A stretch of DNA of 7,442 bases from Thermoflexales bacterium (GCA_030834835.1 JAUQXD010001063.1:1-7442), one strand, 5' to 3'; shown: positions 1-6,051, counted from the stretch's first letter. The notes: generated from the letters alone by a model not told the origin. Numbers and translations are program-made.

Positions 1-169
1 CTTTGTTCGCCAGCGACGGGCGTAACTGGCCTGTAATCGCGGCGAGTTGGATCGAAATGTCTTCCAGTTGGCCCAGGCTGCCGGCGGGCTTGGTCAGCTG
101 TGCCTGTCGCGCGCGAGCCTGCTCTTGAACAGCGGTAAACAGCGGGGGAATCGAGGGAAGCGTTAGCAT
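1..169 (-). CDS. cobT: CobT, nicotinate-nucleotide:dimethylbenzimidazole phosphoribosyltransferase (N-terminal part)
   Basis: Only the first 56 codons are in the window; the gene continues past the left edge. The visible protein carries the motif [19 protein letters not shown] at about residues 25-43. This closely matches the N-terminal signature of CobT (LTKPxGSLGxLE), the cytoplasmic enzyme that transfers phosphoribose from nicotinate mononucleotide to 5,6-dimethylbenzimidazole to make alpha-ribazole phosphate for the lower ligand of cobalamin. The ATG at 169-167 is preceded by an AAAGG-type ribosome site about 6 nt upstream, so the start is well supported. It follows the pyrophosphatase-like gene after a 30-nt gap, in the same orientation, as the seventh visible gene of the B12 operon. 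The catalytic part is not visible, so activity cannot be judged, but the family call is firm. Confidence 0.88.
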   Translation of the reverse strand, partial: MLTLPSIPPLFTAVQEQARARQAQLTKPAGSLGQLEDISIQLAAITGQLRPSLANK

Positions 170-199
170 GATAACCTTTCTTTCACCATAGGATTTTGA

Positions 200-580
200 T
201 CACAGCCCCCGCTTGATCAACGTGGCGGCCTGTGGGCCGCTGTTGTGCGTTGCCAGAATAATCTGCGCTTCCTCCCCGGTACAACCCAACAACAGCTTGA
301 TCTCCGCATCACGCCCGATCAGATCGACCGTGCACACGATGGCCGTCAACGCGCGATCGGGCAACGACCCAAGCCACACATCGATGCCGTCGCCATCGGC
401 CGCCGTCGTCCCATCAAGGTAGCCGTAATCCAGCGGATAGATGAACTCAGGATAACGCGGATGCGGTGTGCCACGCGGCCGATCGATCACGATCCGCGAT
501 TCGGCCACCAACCGATCGAGCGTCTGCCAAAATCTCGCATCCTGAGCGGAGTGCAGCGAAGTCGAAGGACGTGACATCAT
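200..580 (-). CDS. Short family I inorganic pyrophosphatase-like protein
   Basis: The 126-residue product resembles the core of soluble family I pyrophosphatases, which hydrolyse diphosphate to phosphate. YPLDYGY (residues 48-54) matches the family's YPxxYGY strand. DGDGIDV (62-68) matches the metal-binding signature DxDPxDV, keeping all three aspartates but with Gly in place of Pro/Glu. D86, D91 and K95 lie where further acidic metal ligands and a lysine are expected. It is shorter than the usual ~170 residues, and the stretch that normally carries a substrate-binding Arg before the YP motif is missing. The chosen ATG (580-578) forms an ATGA overlap with the pduO stop. An in-frame GTG at 595 is possible but would overlap more. 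I infer disposal of PPi or a related phosphate product of the B12 pathway; a changed substrate is possible. Confidence 0.72.
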   Translation of the reverse strand: MMSRPSTSLHSAQDARFWQTLDRLVAESRIVIDRPRGTPHPRYPEFIYPLDYGYLDGTTAADGDGIDVWLGSLPDRALTAIVCTVDLIGRDAEIKLLLGCTGEEAQIILATHNSGPQAATLIKRGL

Positions 581-1140
581 AATCGCGAATTCCACAACGG
601 CTCGGTCACGTCGCGCTGCTTGTTCTCATAGCGCGGCATCACAAACAGCAGATCAGACAGGCGATTGAGATACGCGGCCACACCCGCCCCGATCGGTTCT
701 GCGCGCGCCAGCGTGGCGACGGCGCGTTCGGCACGGCGGCAGATCGTGCGCGCCACGTGCAGCTGCGCCGCCCCGATCGAGCCGCCCGGCAAGATGAAAT
801 TTTGCAACGGCCCGACGATGGCGTTGAACTCGTCGATCCATGCTTCCAGTTGATCGATGTGGCGTTCTTCGATCTGCGGCAGTGGGAACTTTACTTTGTC
901 GGCTTCGAGGAAGGCCAGATCGGAACCCAGATGAAACAGTTCATTTTGAATGATCGGCAAAATCTCAGTCAGACGCGGCGACAGATCGAGTGCCAGTGCC
1001 AGCCCGATGGCCGAATTCAATTCATCGACTGTGCCGTAGGCGTTGACGCGCGCCGAATCTTTGGGCACGCGCTGGCCGCCGCCCAGCGCGGTTGTGCCGT
1101 CGTCGCCTTTACGTGTGTAGAGTTTAGTGAGTCGAGGCAT
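577..1140 (-). CDS. pduO: PduO-type ATP:cob(I)alamin adenosyltransferase
   Basis: The 187-residue product transfers the adenosyl group of ATP to the cobalt of cob(I)alamin, making coenzyme B12 and releasing tripolyphosphate. Family landmarks are present in order: [10 protein letters not shown] (8-17, ATP-binding N-terminal loop), [11 protein letters not shown] (33-43), NFILPGG (114-120), the helix RTICRRAER (131-139, with the arginines that contact ATP), and [11 protein letters not shown] (157-167). F115 aligns with the phenylalanine that, in the Lactobacillus enzyme, helps displace the lower ligand. Length is normal for a stand-alone cytoplasmic trimeric enzyme. M168-P169-R170 is a slight variation on the more usual hydrophobic-A-R ending. 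The ATG at 1140 lies 17 nt inside the end of the hydrolase gene, and the stop overlaps the next gene as ATGA, so translation is probably coupled at both ends. Confidence 0.95.
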   Translation of the reverse strand: MPRLTKLYTRKGDDGTTALGGGQRVPKDSARVNAYGTVDELNSAIGLALALDLSPRLTEILPIIQNELFHLGSDLAFLEADKVKFPLPQIEERHIDQLEAWIDEFNAIVGPLQNFILPGGSIGAAQLHVARTICRRAERAVATLARAEPIGAGVAAYLNRLSDLLFVMPRYENKQRDVTEPLWNSRL

Positions 1141-1996
1141 AGTCTTGAGTCAACTCCGCTAAGATTTCTCGCCAGTGGGTAAACAACAACCAGTGTCCCT
1201 CGCCGGGGAAATAGCGCACCGTGCTGTTGGGCAAGGTCTGCGCCATATAGCGCGCCATGCCGATCGGCGTACTCGTGTCGCAATCGCCATGCCAGATGCG
1301 AATGGGAAAAGTGATGTCCTGCAAGCGAAACCCCCACGGTCGTCCCACAATGACGACTTCGTGCGCGAAGCCGCGCACACCCTGCCGCGTTGCTTCGAGA
1401 TAATTGCGTTTCAGCATCGCCGTCATCTCCGGGCGCTGAATGACGACCTGATCGGACGCGTCAGAGATACCGGTGTACGACTTGAAAAACTTCTCAGGAT
1501 TACGCTGCGGATTCTTGGTCAACCACAGCACCGCATATAACAACCACGGCGCATGCACTGCCGCCCAGTAACCTAAACGACGCTGGCGCGCAATACCGTC
1601 CAGCGCGCCCGGTGCATCGGCCGGGCCACCGCTGCTGACCATCATCGCTTCCGTCAAGCGCTGCGGAATTTTGAGCGCGCAGGCGGCCACATACGGCCCG
1701 CCGCCAGAGATGCCGACTATCGCAAAACGATTGATCTTGAACGCGTCCATGACTTCGCTTACATCATCGGCCCAATCGAGCAGCGTGCGATTGGGCTTAA
1801 AGTCCGACAGGCCGAAGCCGGGCCGATCGATCACGATCAAGCGCACACCCATCTCGCGCGTGATCGGCTCATCGGGATGCAGCAGGCGCGAACTGGGCGT
1901 GCCTTGAAAAAAGAGCACAGGCTTACCGTTCAGATCGCCATATTCGGCATAGCCCACTTGTCGGCCATCACGCAAACGTACGGTTGAATCGCTCAT
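1124..1996 (-). CDS. Alpha/beta hydrolase of unknown substrate, in the B12 operon
   Basis: The 290-residue product is a complete alpha/beta hydrolase. FFQGTPSSR (29-37) is the HG-type oxyanion loop, DRPGFGLSD (57-65) is the strand-4 motif, and GISGGG (95-100) is the nucleophile elbow with Ser97. WHGDCD (235-240) supplies the probable acid Asp240, and GEGHW (265-269) the catalytic His268. The region between about residues 130 and 200 looks like a cap domain. There is no signal peptide, so it is cytoplasmic. The reading frame stays open upstream to 2392, but ATG 1996 gives the usual family N-terminus and makes an ATGA overlap with the btuD stop. No strong Shine-Dalgarno is seen, consistent with coupling. 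Its position between btuD and pduO suggests a role in corrinoid processing, but nothing in the sequence fixes the substrate. An esterase, amidase, lactonase or peptidase would all fit. Confidence 0.85.
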   Translation of the reverse strand: MSDSTVRLRDGRQVGYAEYGDLNGKPVLFFQGTPSSRLLHPDEPITREMGVRLIVIDRPGFGLSDFKPNRTLLDWADDVSEVMDAFKINRFAIVGISGGGPYVAACALKIPQRLTEAMMVSSGGPADAPGALDGIARQRRLGYWAAVHAPWLLYAVLWLTKNPQRNPEKFFKSYTGISDASDQVVIQRPEMTAMLKRNYLEATRQGVRGFAHEVVIVGRPWGFRLQDITFPIRIWHGDCDTSTPIGMARYMAQTLPNSTVRYFPGEGHWLLFTHWREILAELTQDYASTH

Positions 1997-2766
1997 CGAT
2001 CGTCGGCCATGATCCAAGGCCCTCCGTTCGTAGGATGCTCGTACACGCTGATGCTTAGTCCATAAACGGGGCTTAAGCGTTCGGCCGTCAGCACCTCGGG
2101 TGGCGTGCCCAACGCGGCGACGGTGCCGTTGGACAGCAGCGCGACCCGATCGGCATACAGGGCCGCCAGATTCAGATCGTGCAGTGCGATCAAGACCGCA
2201 AAGCCTTCGCTCTTCGCCAGATCGCGCACCAACGATAACACACCGGCTTGATGCTTTAGATCGAGGTGCGCGGTGGGTTCGTCTAACAATAGTGTCTTCG
2301 CCGATTGGGCCAGTGCTCGCGCGATCAATACGCGCTGTTGCTCGCCGCCCGATAGTTCGCCGATGCGGCGCGCGGCCAATTCGGTGACGCACGTGCGCGC
2401 CATTGCGTAAGCGGCGATGTCCCGATCGGCGTCGGTCTCGCGGCCCAGCCAGCCCAGATACGGCGTGCGACCCATCAGCACCGCATCGAGCACCGTGAAG
2501 GCTTCCGGCAGATGCACGGCCTGCGGGACCACGGCCACCGATCGGGCGCGGTGATCGATCGGGAGTTGCAGCAGATCGCGATCGTCGATCAGCACACGCC
2601 CGCCCGTAATCGGCACGCTGCCGCCGATCGCTTTGATCAGCGTCGATTTACCCACGCCGTTCGGGCCGATCAGCGCGACGATTTCGCCCGACTGCACATC
2701 TAACGAGATGTCGTGCAGAATGGTGCGCGCGTTGTAGCGAATGGTGATCGATTGAAGTGATAGCAT
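1993..2766 (-). CDS. btuD: Cobalamin ABC transporter ATP-binding protein BtuD
   Basis: The 257-residue cytoplasmic ATPase powers the BtuFCD importer. All ABC motifs are intact: Walker A GPNGVGKST (34-42), Q-loop Gln82 in VVPQ, signature LSGGEQQR (138-145), Walker B LLLDEP (159-164) with D-loop ALAHLD-like residues to Asp169, and H-loop His196 in ALHD. The C-terminal EVLTAERLSPVYG is typical of the FecE/BtuD subfamily used for siderophores, heme and B12; the upstream riboswitch and B12 genes decide for cobalamin. An in-frame GTG at 2814 would add 16 residues read through a palindromic repeat, so the ATG at 2766, whose MLSLQSITIRY start matches the family, is preferred. It has no clear Shine-Dalgarno. 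The stop overlaps the hydrolase start as ATGA. Confidence 0.93.
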   Translation of the reverse strand: MLSLQSITIRYNARTILHDISLDVQSGEIVALIGPNGVGKSTLIKAIGGSVPITGGRVLIDDRDLLQLPIDHRARSVAVVPQAVHLPEAFTVLDAVLMGRTPYLGWLGRETDADRDIAAYAMARTCVTELAARRIGELSGGEQQRVLIARALAQSAKTLLLDEPTAHLDLKHQAGVLSLVRDLAKSEGFAVLIALHDLNLAALYADRVALLSNGTVAALGTPPEVLTAERLSPVYGLSISVYEHPTNGGPWIMADDR

Positions 2767-2780
2767 AAGCGTGCTGCGTA

Positions 2781-2818
2781 TTACGTGGTGCGTAAGACAC
2801 GAAACACGCACCACGTAA
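2781..2818. repeat. Perfect 13-bp inverted repeat between btuC and btuD
   Basis: TTACGTGGTGCGT (2781-2793) and its exact reverse complement (2806-2818) flank a 12-nt loop. Further TGCGTA/CACG words on both sides (2770-2822) make it look like a slipped, expanded low-complexity palindrome. It fills nearly all of the 57-nt gap between the btuC stop and the btuD start. It lacks a U-run, so it is not a normal terminator, but as RNA it could stabilise the upstream message or lower btuD expression. Confidence 0.9.
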
Positions 2819-2823
2819 CACGT

Positions 2824-3912
2824 TTACCAGAATACTTGTTGTTTCGCCCGTCTCAACAGCCACACAAAAAACGGTGCGCCGATGAGGGCCGTGATAACGC
2901 CCAGCGGCAGCTCTTGCGGCGCCAGCGCCGTGCGCGCGATGATGTCGGCCAGTAGCAGACCCGCCGCGCCGCCGATGATGGACAGCGGCATCAGGCGGCG
3001 ATAGTCGCCGCCCCATAATAAGCGCACCAGATGCGGCACGGCCAATCCCACAAACCCGATGATGCCGGAGAACGCCACCGCGGCCGCCGTGGTCAACGAG
3101 GCTGCGACGATGACGATGCGCTTGACGCGATCGACGTTGAGGCCCAACTGCCGCGCCTGATCATCGCCGAATTGCAGCACGTTGAGCGGCCGACCCACGA
3201 GCAGCAGCACGCCCAGCCCGATGATGATCTCCGGCAGCACGGCCACCACCGGCGACCAGCCGCCCAGCGCAAAGCCGCCCAGCATCCAGTTGATGGCGCG
3301 GCGCAGTTCGCCTTGCGAGCGCAGCATCAGGAACGTGCTGAGCGAGGTCATGAACGCACCGACTGCCACGCCCGCCAACAACAGCGTGGAGATGGGTGTG
3401 GTGCGGCCCACGCGCGCCAACGAATAAACCAACAGCGCCGTCAATAACGCGCCGATGAACGCGGCGATGGGCACGGCGAAAAACGTCAGCGCCGTGGACG
3501 GCCACTGGATCGCCATCGCGCTGACGGCGCCCAGCCCCGCGCCCGATGCAATACCCAGCAAATACGGGTCGGCCAGTGGATTGCGAAACAAGCCTTGATA
3601 AGCCGCGCCGCTACCCGATAACGCCGCGCCCGTCAACGCGACCAGCACAGTGCGCGGCAAGCGAATGTCAAACAGGATCGTCGTGAACGTGTCGGGTACG
3701 TTAGCGGATAGAGGCAGCACGCGCGAGAGCAACAACCGCGCCACATCCAACGGCGGAATCGCCACCGCCCCGATCGCCGCACTCAGCAACAGGGCCGCGA
3801 TCAACGCGCCGAAGCACCAGAGATACGGGGACAGAGAGACAGAGAGACGGCGAGACGGCGAGAGTTTTTCTCTCGGTCGCTCACTCCCTCCGTCCCTCTG
3901 TCTCTCATTCAT
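2824..3912 (-). CDS. btuC: Cobalamin ABC transporter permease BtuC (FecCD family)
   Basis: The 362-residue polytopic membrane protein forms the transmembrane channel of the importer as a homodimer. The first membrane helix begins near residue 31 (LWCFGALIAALLL) and hydrophobic segments continue to the C-terminus, compatible with the ten-helix FecCD fold. Family landmarks are RLPR (84-87), QGLFRNPLADPYLLG (106-120), GLAVPHLVR (289-297) and PLGVITALIGAPFF (336-349). Length is normal or slightly long. Residues 3-27 are Ser/Arg-rich and are encoded by a GAGA/TCTC palindrome (see the repeat at 3834-3906), so the cytoplasmic N-terminus looks like an add-on rather than conserved protein. The ATG at 3912 lies 8 nt after the btuF stop with a weak AGTAGGC site; no other good start exists before the first helix. 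Specificity for B12 is inferred from context. Confidence 0.92.
   Translation of the reverse strand: MNERQRDGGSERPREKLSPSRRLSVSLSPYLWCFGALIAALLLSAAIGAVAIPPLDVARLLLSRVLPLSANVPDTFTTILFDIRLPRTVLVALTGAALSGSGAAYQGLFRNPLADPYLLGIASGAGLGAVSAMAIQWPSTALTFFAVPIAAFIGALLTALLVYSLARVGRTTPISTLLLAGVAVGAFMTSLSTFLMLRSQGELRRAINWMLGGFALGGWSPVVAVLPEIIIGLGVLLLVGRPLNVLQFGDDQARQLGLNVDRVKRIVIVAASLTTAAAVAFSGIIGFVGLAVPHLVRLLWGGDYRRLMPLSIIGGAAGLLLADIIARTALAPQELPLGVITALIGAPFFVWLLRRAKQQVFW
3834..3906. repeat. GAGA/TCTC palindromic repeat overlapping the start of btuC
   Basis: The 17-nt arms 3834-3850 and 3890-3906 are complementary at 16 positions. Inside them CGAGAG (3859-3864) and CTCTCG (3870-3875) pair around five T. 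The left arm also contains tandem GAGAGACA and GAGACGGC units. The element begins six bases inside btuC and supplies its codons 3 to 27. It looks like a low-complexity palindrome of the kind found between genes, here captured as coding sequence. A hairpin this close to the start codon may reduce btuC translation. Confidence 0.85.
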
Positions 3913-3920
3913 CAGCGTGC

Positions 3921-4934
3921 CTACTTGAAGAGCTCAGGATGGAACAACTTCGCAAAGGCTTCCAGGCCGTCGATCAAACGCGGACCGGGCCGGCTGGCGA
4001 GGTTGTCATCGAAGGTATACACCGCGCCGTTCTTCACGGCCGAGAGTTTATCCCAGCCCGCGCGCTGCGCGATCGATTCGGCAGTGACGCCGTAAGCCGA
4101 ATCGCCCAGCACAATCATATCAGGATTCACTTTGACCAGTTCTTCCGAACTGATCTGCGCAAATTGATCTTTCAACGCCTGCCCGATGTTATAGCCGCCC
4201 GCCAGATCGATCAACTTGTCGATGAAGGTGCCGGGGCCGGTCGTGTACGGTTTGGTCGGATCGGTCGCATCGATTTCGTAGAAGACGGTCGGTTTCTTCG
4301 ACGAGGTTGCCACTTTTTCGATCACGGCCTGGTACCGCGCCTCGATCGACTGGCTCACCTGCTCGGCTTCGGCGGTGCGGCCCGCCAGCTGGCCGACGAT
4401 CTTGAGGTTCTCTGACAGGCCCGCAAAATCCAGCGGATTCGCCAGCCAGTACACGGTCAGCCCCAGATCTTCCAGCGTCTTCACCTGCTCCGGCGCGTTG
4501 ATTTCAGCCGCCAGGATCAGATCGGGCTTCAGGGCGACGATGGCCTCGGTGTTGAGTTTGCCAAAGGCCGAGCCGATGTTCTCGATCGCCTTCGCTTCGG
4601 CCGGAAAGTCCGAGAGATCATCGCGGCCGATCAATTGCGCGCCCGCGCCCACGGCAAACAACAATTCGGTGTTGGATGGCGCGATCGAGATGATGCGCTG
4701 CGCGGGTTTGGCTAACTTCACTTCGCGCTTCAGCCCATCGATCAGCGTGATCGATTCATCGGTCGGGGCGGTTGTGGGGGCGACGGTCGGTTCGGCAGTG
4801 GGTGCGGGCGCTGTCGTCGGTTCGACCTTCGGCGCAGTCGTTGACGCGGGTGCGGCGGTCGGCGCGGCTGAAGGCGCGCAGGCGCTCAGCAGCACGGCGA
4901 GTGTGATGAGAGTTAAAGCGAATTTGCGAAACAT
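3921..4934 (-). CDS. btuF: Cobalamin-binding lipoprotein BtuF
   Basis: The 337-residue substrate-binding protein captures corrinoid outside the membrane and delivers it to BtuC. A basic N-terminus and hydrophobic stretch (residues 5-16) lead to a lipobox LSAC with Cys19 as the lipidation site. Residues 20-60 form an Ala/Pro/Thr linker. The folded class III binding domain starts near residue 62 with the motif RIISIAPSNTELLFAVGAG (80-98), the classic BtuF/FecB opening, and a second lobe follows from about FYEIDATDP. Asn/Glu in SNTE lie where this family usually carries the Glu that docks on the permease. The ATG at 4934 has AGGAG 9 nt upstream. It is the first gene after the cobalamin riboswitch, which favours B12 over iron-siderophore or heme. 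Confidence 0.93.
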   Translation of the reverse strand: MFRKFALTLITLAVLLSACAPSAAPTAAPASTTAPKVEPTTAPAPTAEPTVAPTTAPTDESITLIDGLKREVKLAKPAQRIISIAPSNTELLFAVGAGAQLIGRDDLSDFPAEAKAIENIGSAFGKLNTEAIVALKPDLILAAEINAPEQVKTLEDLGLTVYWLANPLDFAGLSENLKIVGQLAGRTAEAEQVSQSIEARYQAVIEKVATSSKKPTVFYEIDATDPTKPYTTGPGTFIDKLIDLAGGYNIGQALKDQFAQISSEELVKVNPDMIVLGDSAYGVTAESIAQRAGWDKLSAVKNGAVYTFDDNLASRPGPRLIDGLEAFAKLFHPELFK

Positions 4935-4957
4935 CTTAGTCTTCTCCTGAAGTCACG

Positions 4958-5040
4958 CCATCGATTACAAATCGACGGCTAATGGTGGAAAGCCCGCGTT
5001 GCGGGCTTGATGACTGATAGCCGTCGGCTTGAGCCGATGG
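4958..5040. repeat. 83-bp MITE-like palindromic element in the btuF leader
   Basis: The ends are inverted copies: 4958-4981 reads CCATCG, then a variable 9 nt, then CGACGGCTA, and the complement of 5018-5040 reads CCATCG, 8 nt, CGACGGCTA. Each end is itself a small palindrome (CGAT..ATCG on the left, CGGCT..AGCCG on the right). In the centre AAGCCCGC (4990-4997) pairs perfectly with GCGGGCTT (5001-5008) around a 3-nt loop. No gene is inside. It lies downstream of the riboswitch terminator and ends about 10 nt before the btuF ribosome site, so it is part of the btuF 5' untranslated region. Mobility is inferred from shape only. Confidence 0.75.
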
Positions 5041-5051
5041 CCTGGGTCGAT

Positions 5052-5088
5052 CAACAACAAAAACGCCCCCGATCGCGTGATCGGGGGC
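5052..5088 (-). terminator. Intrinsic terminator of the cobalamin riboswitch
   Basis: Reading leftward, GCCCCCGATC (5088-5079), loop ACGC, and GATCGGGGGC (5074-5065) form a perfect 10-bp GC-rich stem. It is followed by GTTTTTGTTGTTG, a U-rich tract. It sits after the aptamer and before btuF, so it should end transcription when B12 is bound. Its 5' arm overlaps the proposed antiterminator. Confidence 0.9.
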
Positions 5089-5154
5089 TAAGTGGTTAAG
5101 GCTGTAAACATCAAGCCAGCGTGCCACCCCCTTTCGGCGAGGATTGTGGTCAAC
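5083..5154 (-). promoter_or_regulatory. Riboswitch expression platform: competing hairpin and antiterminator
   Basis: Leftward, the segment GGGGGTGG (5131-5124) has two possible partners. It can close a hairpin directly after the aptamer through CCAC (5149-5146), the place where the P13 hairpin that kisses loop L5 is expected. Alternatively it can pair with CCAC-TTAG-CCCCC (5095-5083), taking the 5' arm of the terminator. B12 binding would favour the first state and so allow the terminator. CTGGCTTG (5119-5112) could also pair with CAAGCCAG of the B12 box (5180-5173). The pairings are seen in the sequence; the switching model is inference. Confidence 0.6.
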
Positions 5155-5371
5155 GCGATTCAGGCGGGCGACCTGGCTTGTTAGTGAGATAGTGACCTAG
5201 TTCTTTAGTGCGGTAGTTGATGGAAACTCAGTCAACTAATGCACTATCCAACTATCGCACTATCGCACTTCCTTACAGTTGCGCGACAGCGCCGGACTCT
5301 GTTCGTTTTTCGAACACCACCGGCTTCGCCGTTTCCGCTTCGACCATCCGGGGTCGAAGCACCTGCATCGC
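5155..5371 (-). promoter_or_regulatory. Cobalamin riboswitch aptamer
   Basis: On the minus strand the aptamer is closed by P1: GCGATGCAGG (5371-5362) with CCTGAATCGC (5164-5155), one mismatch. Next come GCAGGTGC, a perfect 9-bp hairpin (5337-5345 with 5352-5360), GCGGAAACGGC, and GCCGGTG. These are followed by TGTTCG-AAAAA-CGAACA, the highly conserved core TCCGGCGCTGTCGCGCAACTG, and finally the B12 box AAGCCAGGTCGCCCGCCTG. The order and spacing match the family consensus. At 217 nt it is longer than usual because of an extra arm at 5183-5269. It controls the B12 operon, most likely by transcription termination. Confidence 0.93.
5183..5269. repeat. TAGTG palindromic repeat forming an extra arm of the riboswitch
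   Basis: This 87-nt segment folds on itself. TAGTTGA (5214-5220) pairs with TCAACTA (5232-5238), TAGTGC (5206-5211) with GCACTA (5241-5246), TAGTT (5198-5202) with AACTA (5250-5254), GATAGTG (5188-5194) with CACTATC (5258-5264), and AGTG (5183-5186) with CACT (5266-5269). It is built of repeated TAGTG/TAGTT words. It sits between the AACTGTAAGG core and the B12 box, where the aptamer tolerates a variable helix, so the core should still fold. Confidence 0.88.
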
Positions 5372-5412
5372 TATTCAGTTGTTAAAGCTTGCAAAACTGC
5401 TCTGCGGCGCGG

Positions 5413-5441
5413 ACTATAACGCAGACACTCTGCGCTGTCAA
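5413..5441 (-). promoter_or_regulatory. Sigma-70 promoter of the B12 operon
   Basis: On the minus strand a perfect TTGACA (-35, 5441-5436) is separated by exactly 17 nt from TATAGT (-10, 5418-5413, five of six bases of consensus). Transcription should begin near 5406, about 35 nt before the aptamer. The -35 box lies immediately beside the repeat at 5451-5533. Confidence 0.85.
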
Positions 5442-5450
5442 GCCGCTCCA

Positions 5451-5533
5451 CCCTCATCCTAACCTTCTCCCTACAAGGGAGAAGGGAGACTGCTCCCTCG
5501 CCCTGTCAGGGAGAGGGCCGGGGTGAGGGTTAG
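5451..5533. repeat. Double-hairpin GC-rich repeat downstream of mscL
   Basis: Outer arms CCCTCATCC (5451-5459) and GGGGTGAGGG (5520-5529) enclose two hairpins. The first is perfect: CCTTCTCCCT (5463-5472) with AGGGAGAAGG (5476-5485). The second pairs 5495-5505 with 5507-5517 with one mismatch. It begins 3 bases after the mscL stop and ends 10 bases before the -35 box of the B12 promoter. There is no U-run, but it may act as a transcript-end or mRNA-stabilising structure, REP-like in role. Confidence 0.85.
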
Positions 5534-5536
5534 TGT

Positions 5537-5971
5537 CTACTTTGTCAACTCACTCGTGCAGTTGGGGCAGCGCGTCGCCTTGATGGCGATCGACGTGAAG
5601 CAATACGGGCAATCCTTCGTCGTCGGGTCGGCCGGGGCGGGCTTCTTCTTCATGGCATTCATCGACTTCACCACCAGGAACATGGCCAGGGCCACGATCA
5701 GGAAGGTGATGATGGCGTTGATGAAGACGCCGATGTTGATGGTTGCCACGCCGGCATCTTGTGCCGCTTTCAACGTGGCGAACGTGCCGCCTTTGAGCGG
5801 AATAAACCAGTTAGTGAAGTCGATGCCGCCCGTCAACAGCGAGATGAGGGGCATGACGATGTCCTTGACGAACGAGGACACGATCGCCCCGAACGCCCCG
5901 CCGATGATCACGGCCACGGCCAGATCGATCACGTTACCGCGCGCGATGAAGTCTCGAAATTCCTTCAACAT
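5537..5971 (-). CDS. mscL: Large-conductance mechanosensitive channel MscL with C-terminal zinc ribbon
   Basis: The 144-residue inner-membrane protein forms a homopentameric pore that opens under membrane tension and releases solutes during osmotic downshock. [19 protein letters not shown] is the canonical MscL N-terminus. The first membrane helix covers about 14-44, with the small-residue pore-lining stretch [14 protein letters not shown], and the second about 79-102. A periplasmic loop separates them. After a Lys/Pro linker, CPYC (121-124) and CPNC (135-138) form a four-cysteine zinc ribbon in place of the usual C-terminal helical bundle. The ATG at 5971 has GGAGG 6 nt upstream; the frame is open to 6082 but the extra codons are not MscL-like. 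It is transcribed separately from the B12 operon. Confidence 0.96.
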   Translation of the reverse strand: MLKEFRDFIARGNVIDLAVAVIIGGAFGAIVSSFVKDIVMPLISLLTGGIDFTNWFIPLKGGTFATLKAAQDAGVATINIGVFINAIITFLIVALAMFLVVKSMNAMKKKPAPADPTTKDCPYCFTSIAIKATRCPNCTSELTK

Positions 5972-6007
5972 GATGGGCCTCCGAATGGGATTGGTTGCTG
6001 CGGAAGT

Positions 6008-6037
6008 AGTATAGCATCGAAGGCGGGGAATGGTGAA
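6008..6037 (-). promoter_or_regulatory. Possible mscL promoter
   Basis: On the minus strand TATACT (6013-6008) is a good -10 element. TTCACC (6037-6032) matches the -35 consensus at four of six bases with an 18-nt spacer. It lies about 40 nt upstream of the mscL ATG. The -10 is convincing, the -35 weak. Confidence 0.5.
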
Positions 6038-6051
6038 AGGCGAGCGCCTTG

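Noticed and set aside
1997..2392. N-terminal extension of the alpha/beta hydrolase by 132 codons
   Set aside because: It lies wholly opposite to or within btuD in another frame, is Arg-rich, and has no domain. The family N-terminus starts at ATG 1996 with an ATGA overlap.
2767..2814. Upstream GTG start for btuD
   Set aside because: The added 16 residues would be read from the palindrome between btuC and btuD and do not match the ABC ATPase family.
3031..3447. Plus-strand open frame inside btuC
   Set aside because: Antisense to conserved permease sequence, His/Arg/Gln-rich, typical of a GC-rich shadow frame.
3859..3875. CGAGAG-TTTTT-CTCTCG as a transcription terminator
   Set aside because: The T tract is the loop, not a tail after the stem, and the hairpin lies inside the btuC coding sequence of a continuous operon.
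3831..3906. CRISPR-like or tandem repeat array in GAGAGACA sequence
   Set aside because: There are no spacers and no regular unit length; it is a single low-complexity palindrome.
1993..4934. Siderophore or heme importer instead of a cobalamin importer
   Set aside because: The proteins alone would allow it, but the cobalamin riboswitch upstream and pduO and cobT downstream make B12 the far better assignment.
4375..4950. Plus-strand 191-codon open frame opposite btuF
   Set aside because: Low-complexity Gly/Ala/Val product that mirrors the BtuF linker and domain; no recognisable family and no ribosome site.
5523..6014. Plus-strand 163-codon open frame opposite mscL
   Set aside because: Fully antisense to a canonical MscL; composition is a shadow of the membrane helices.
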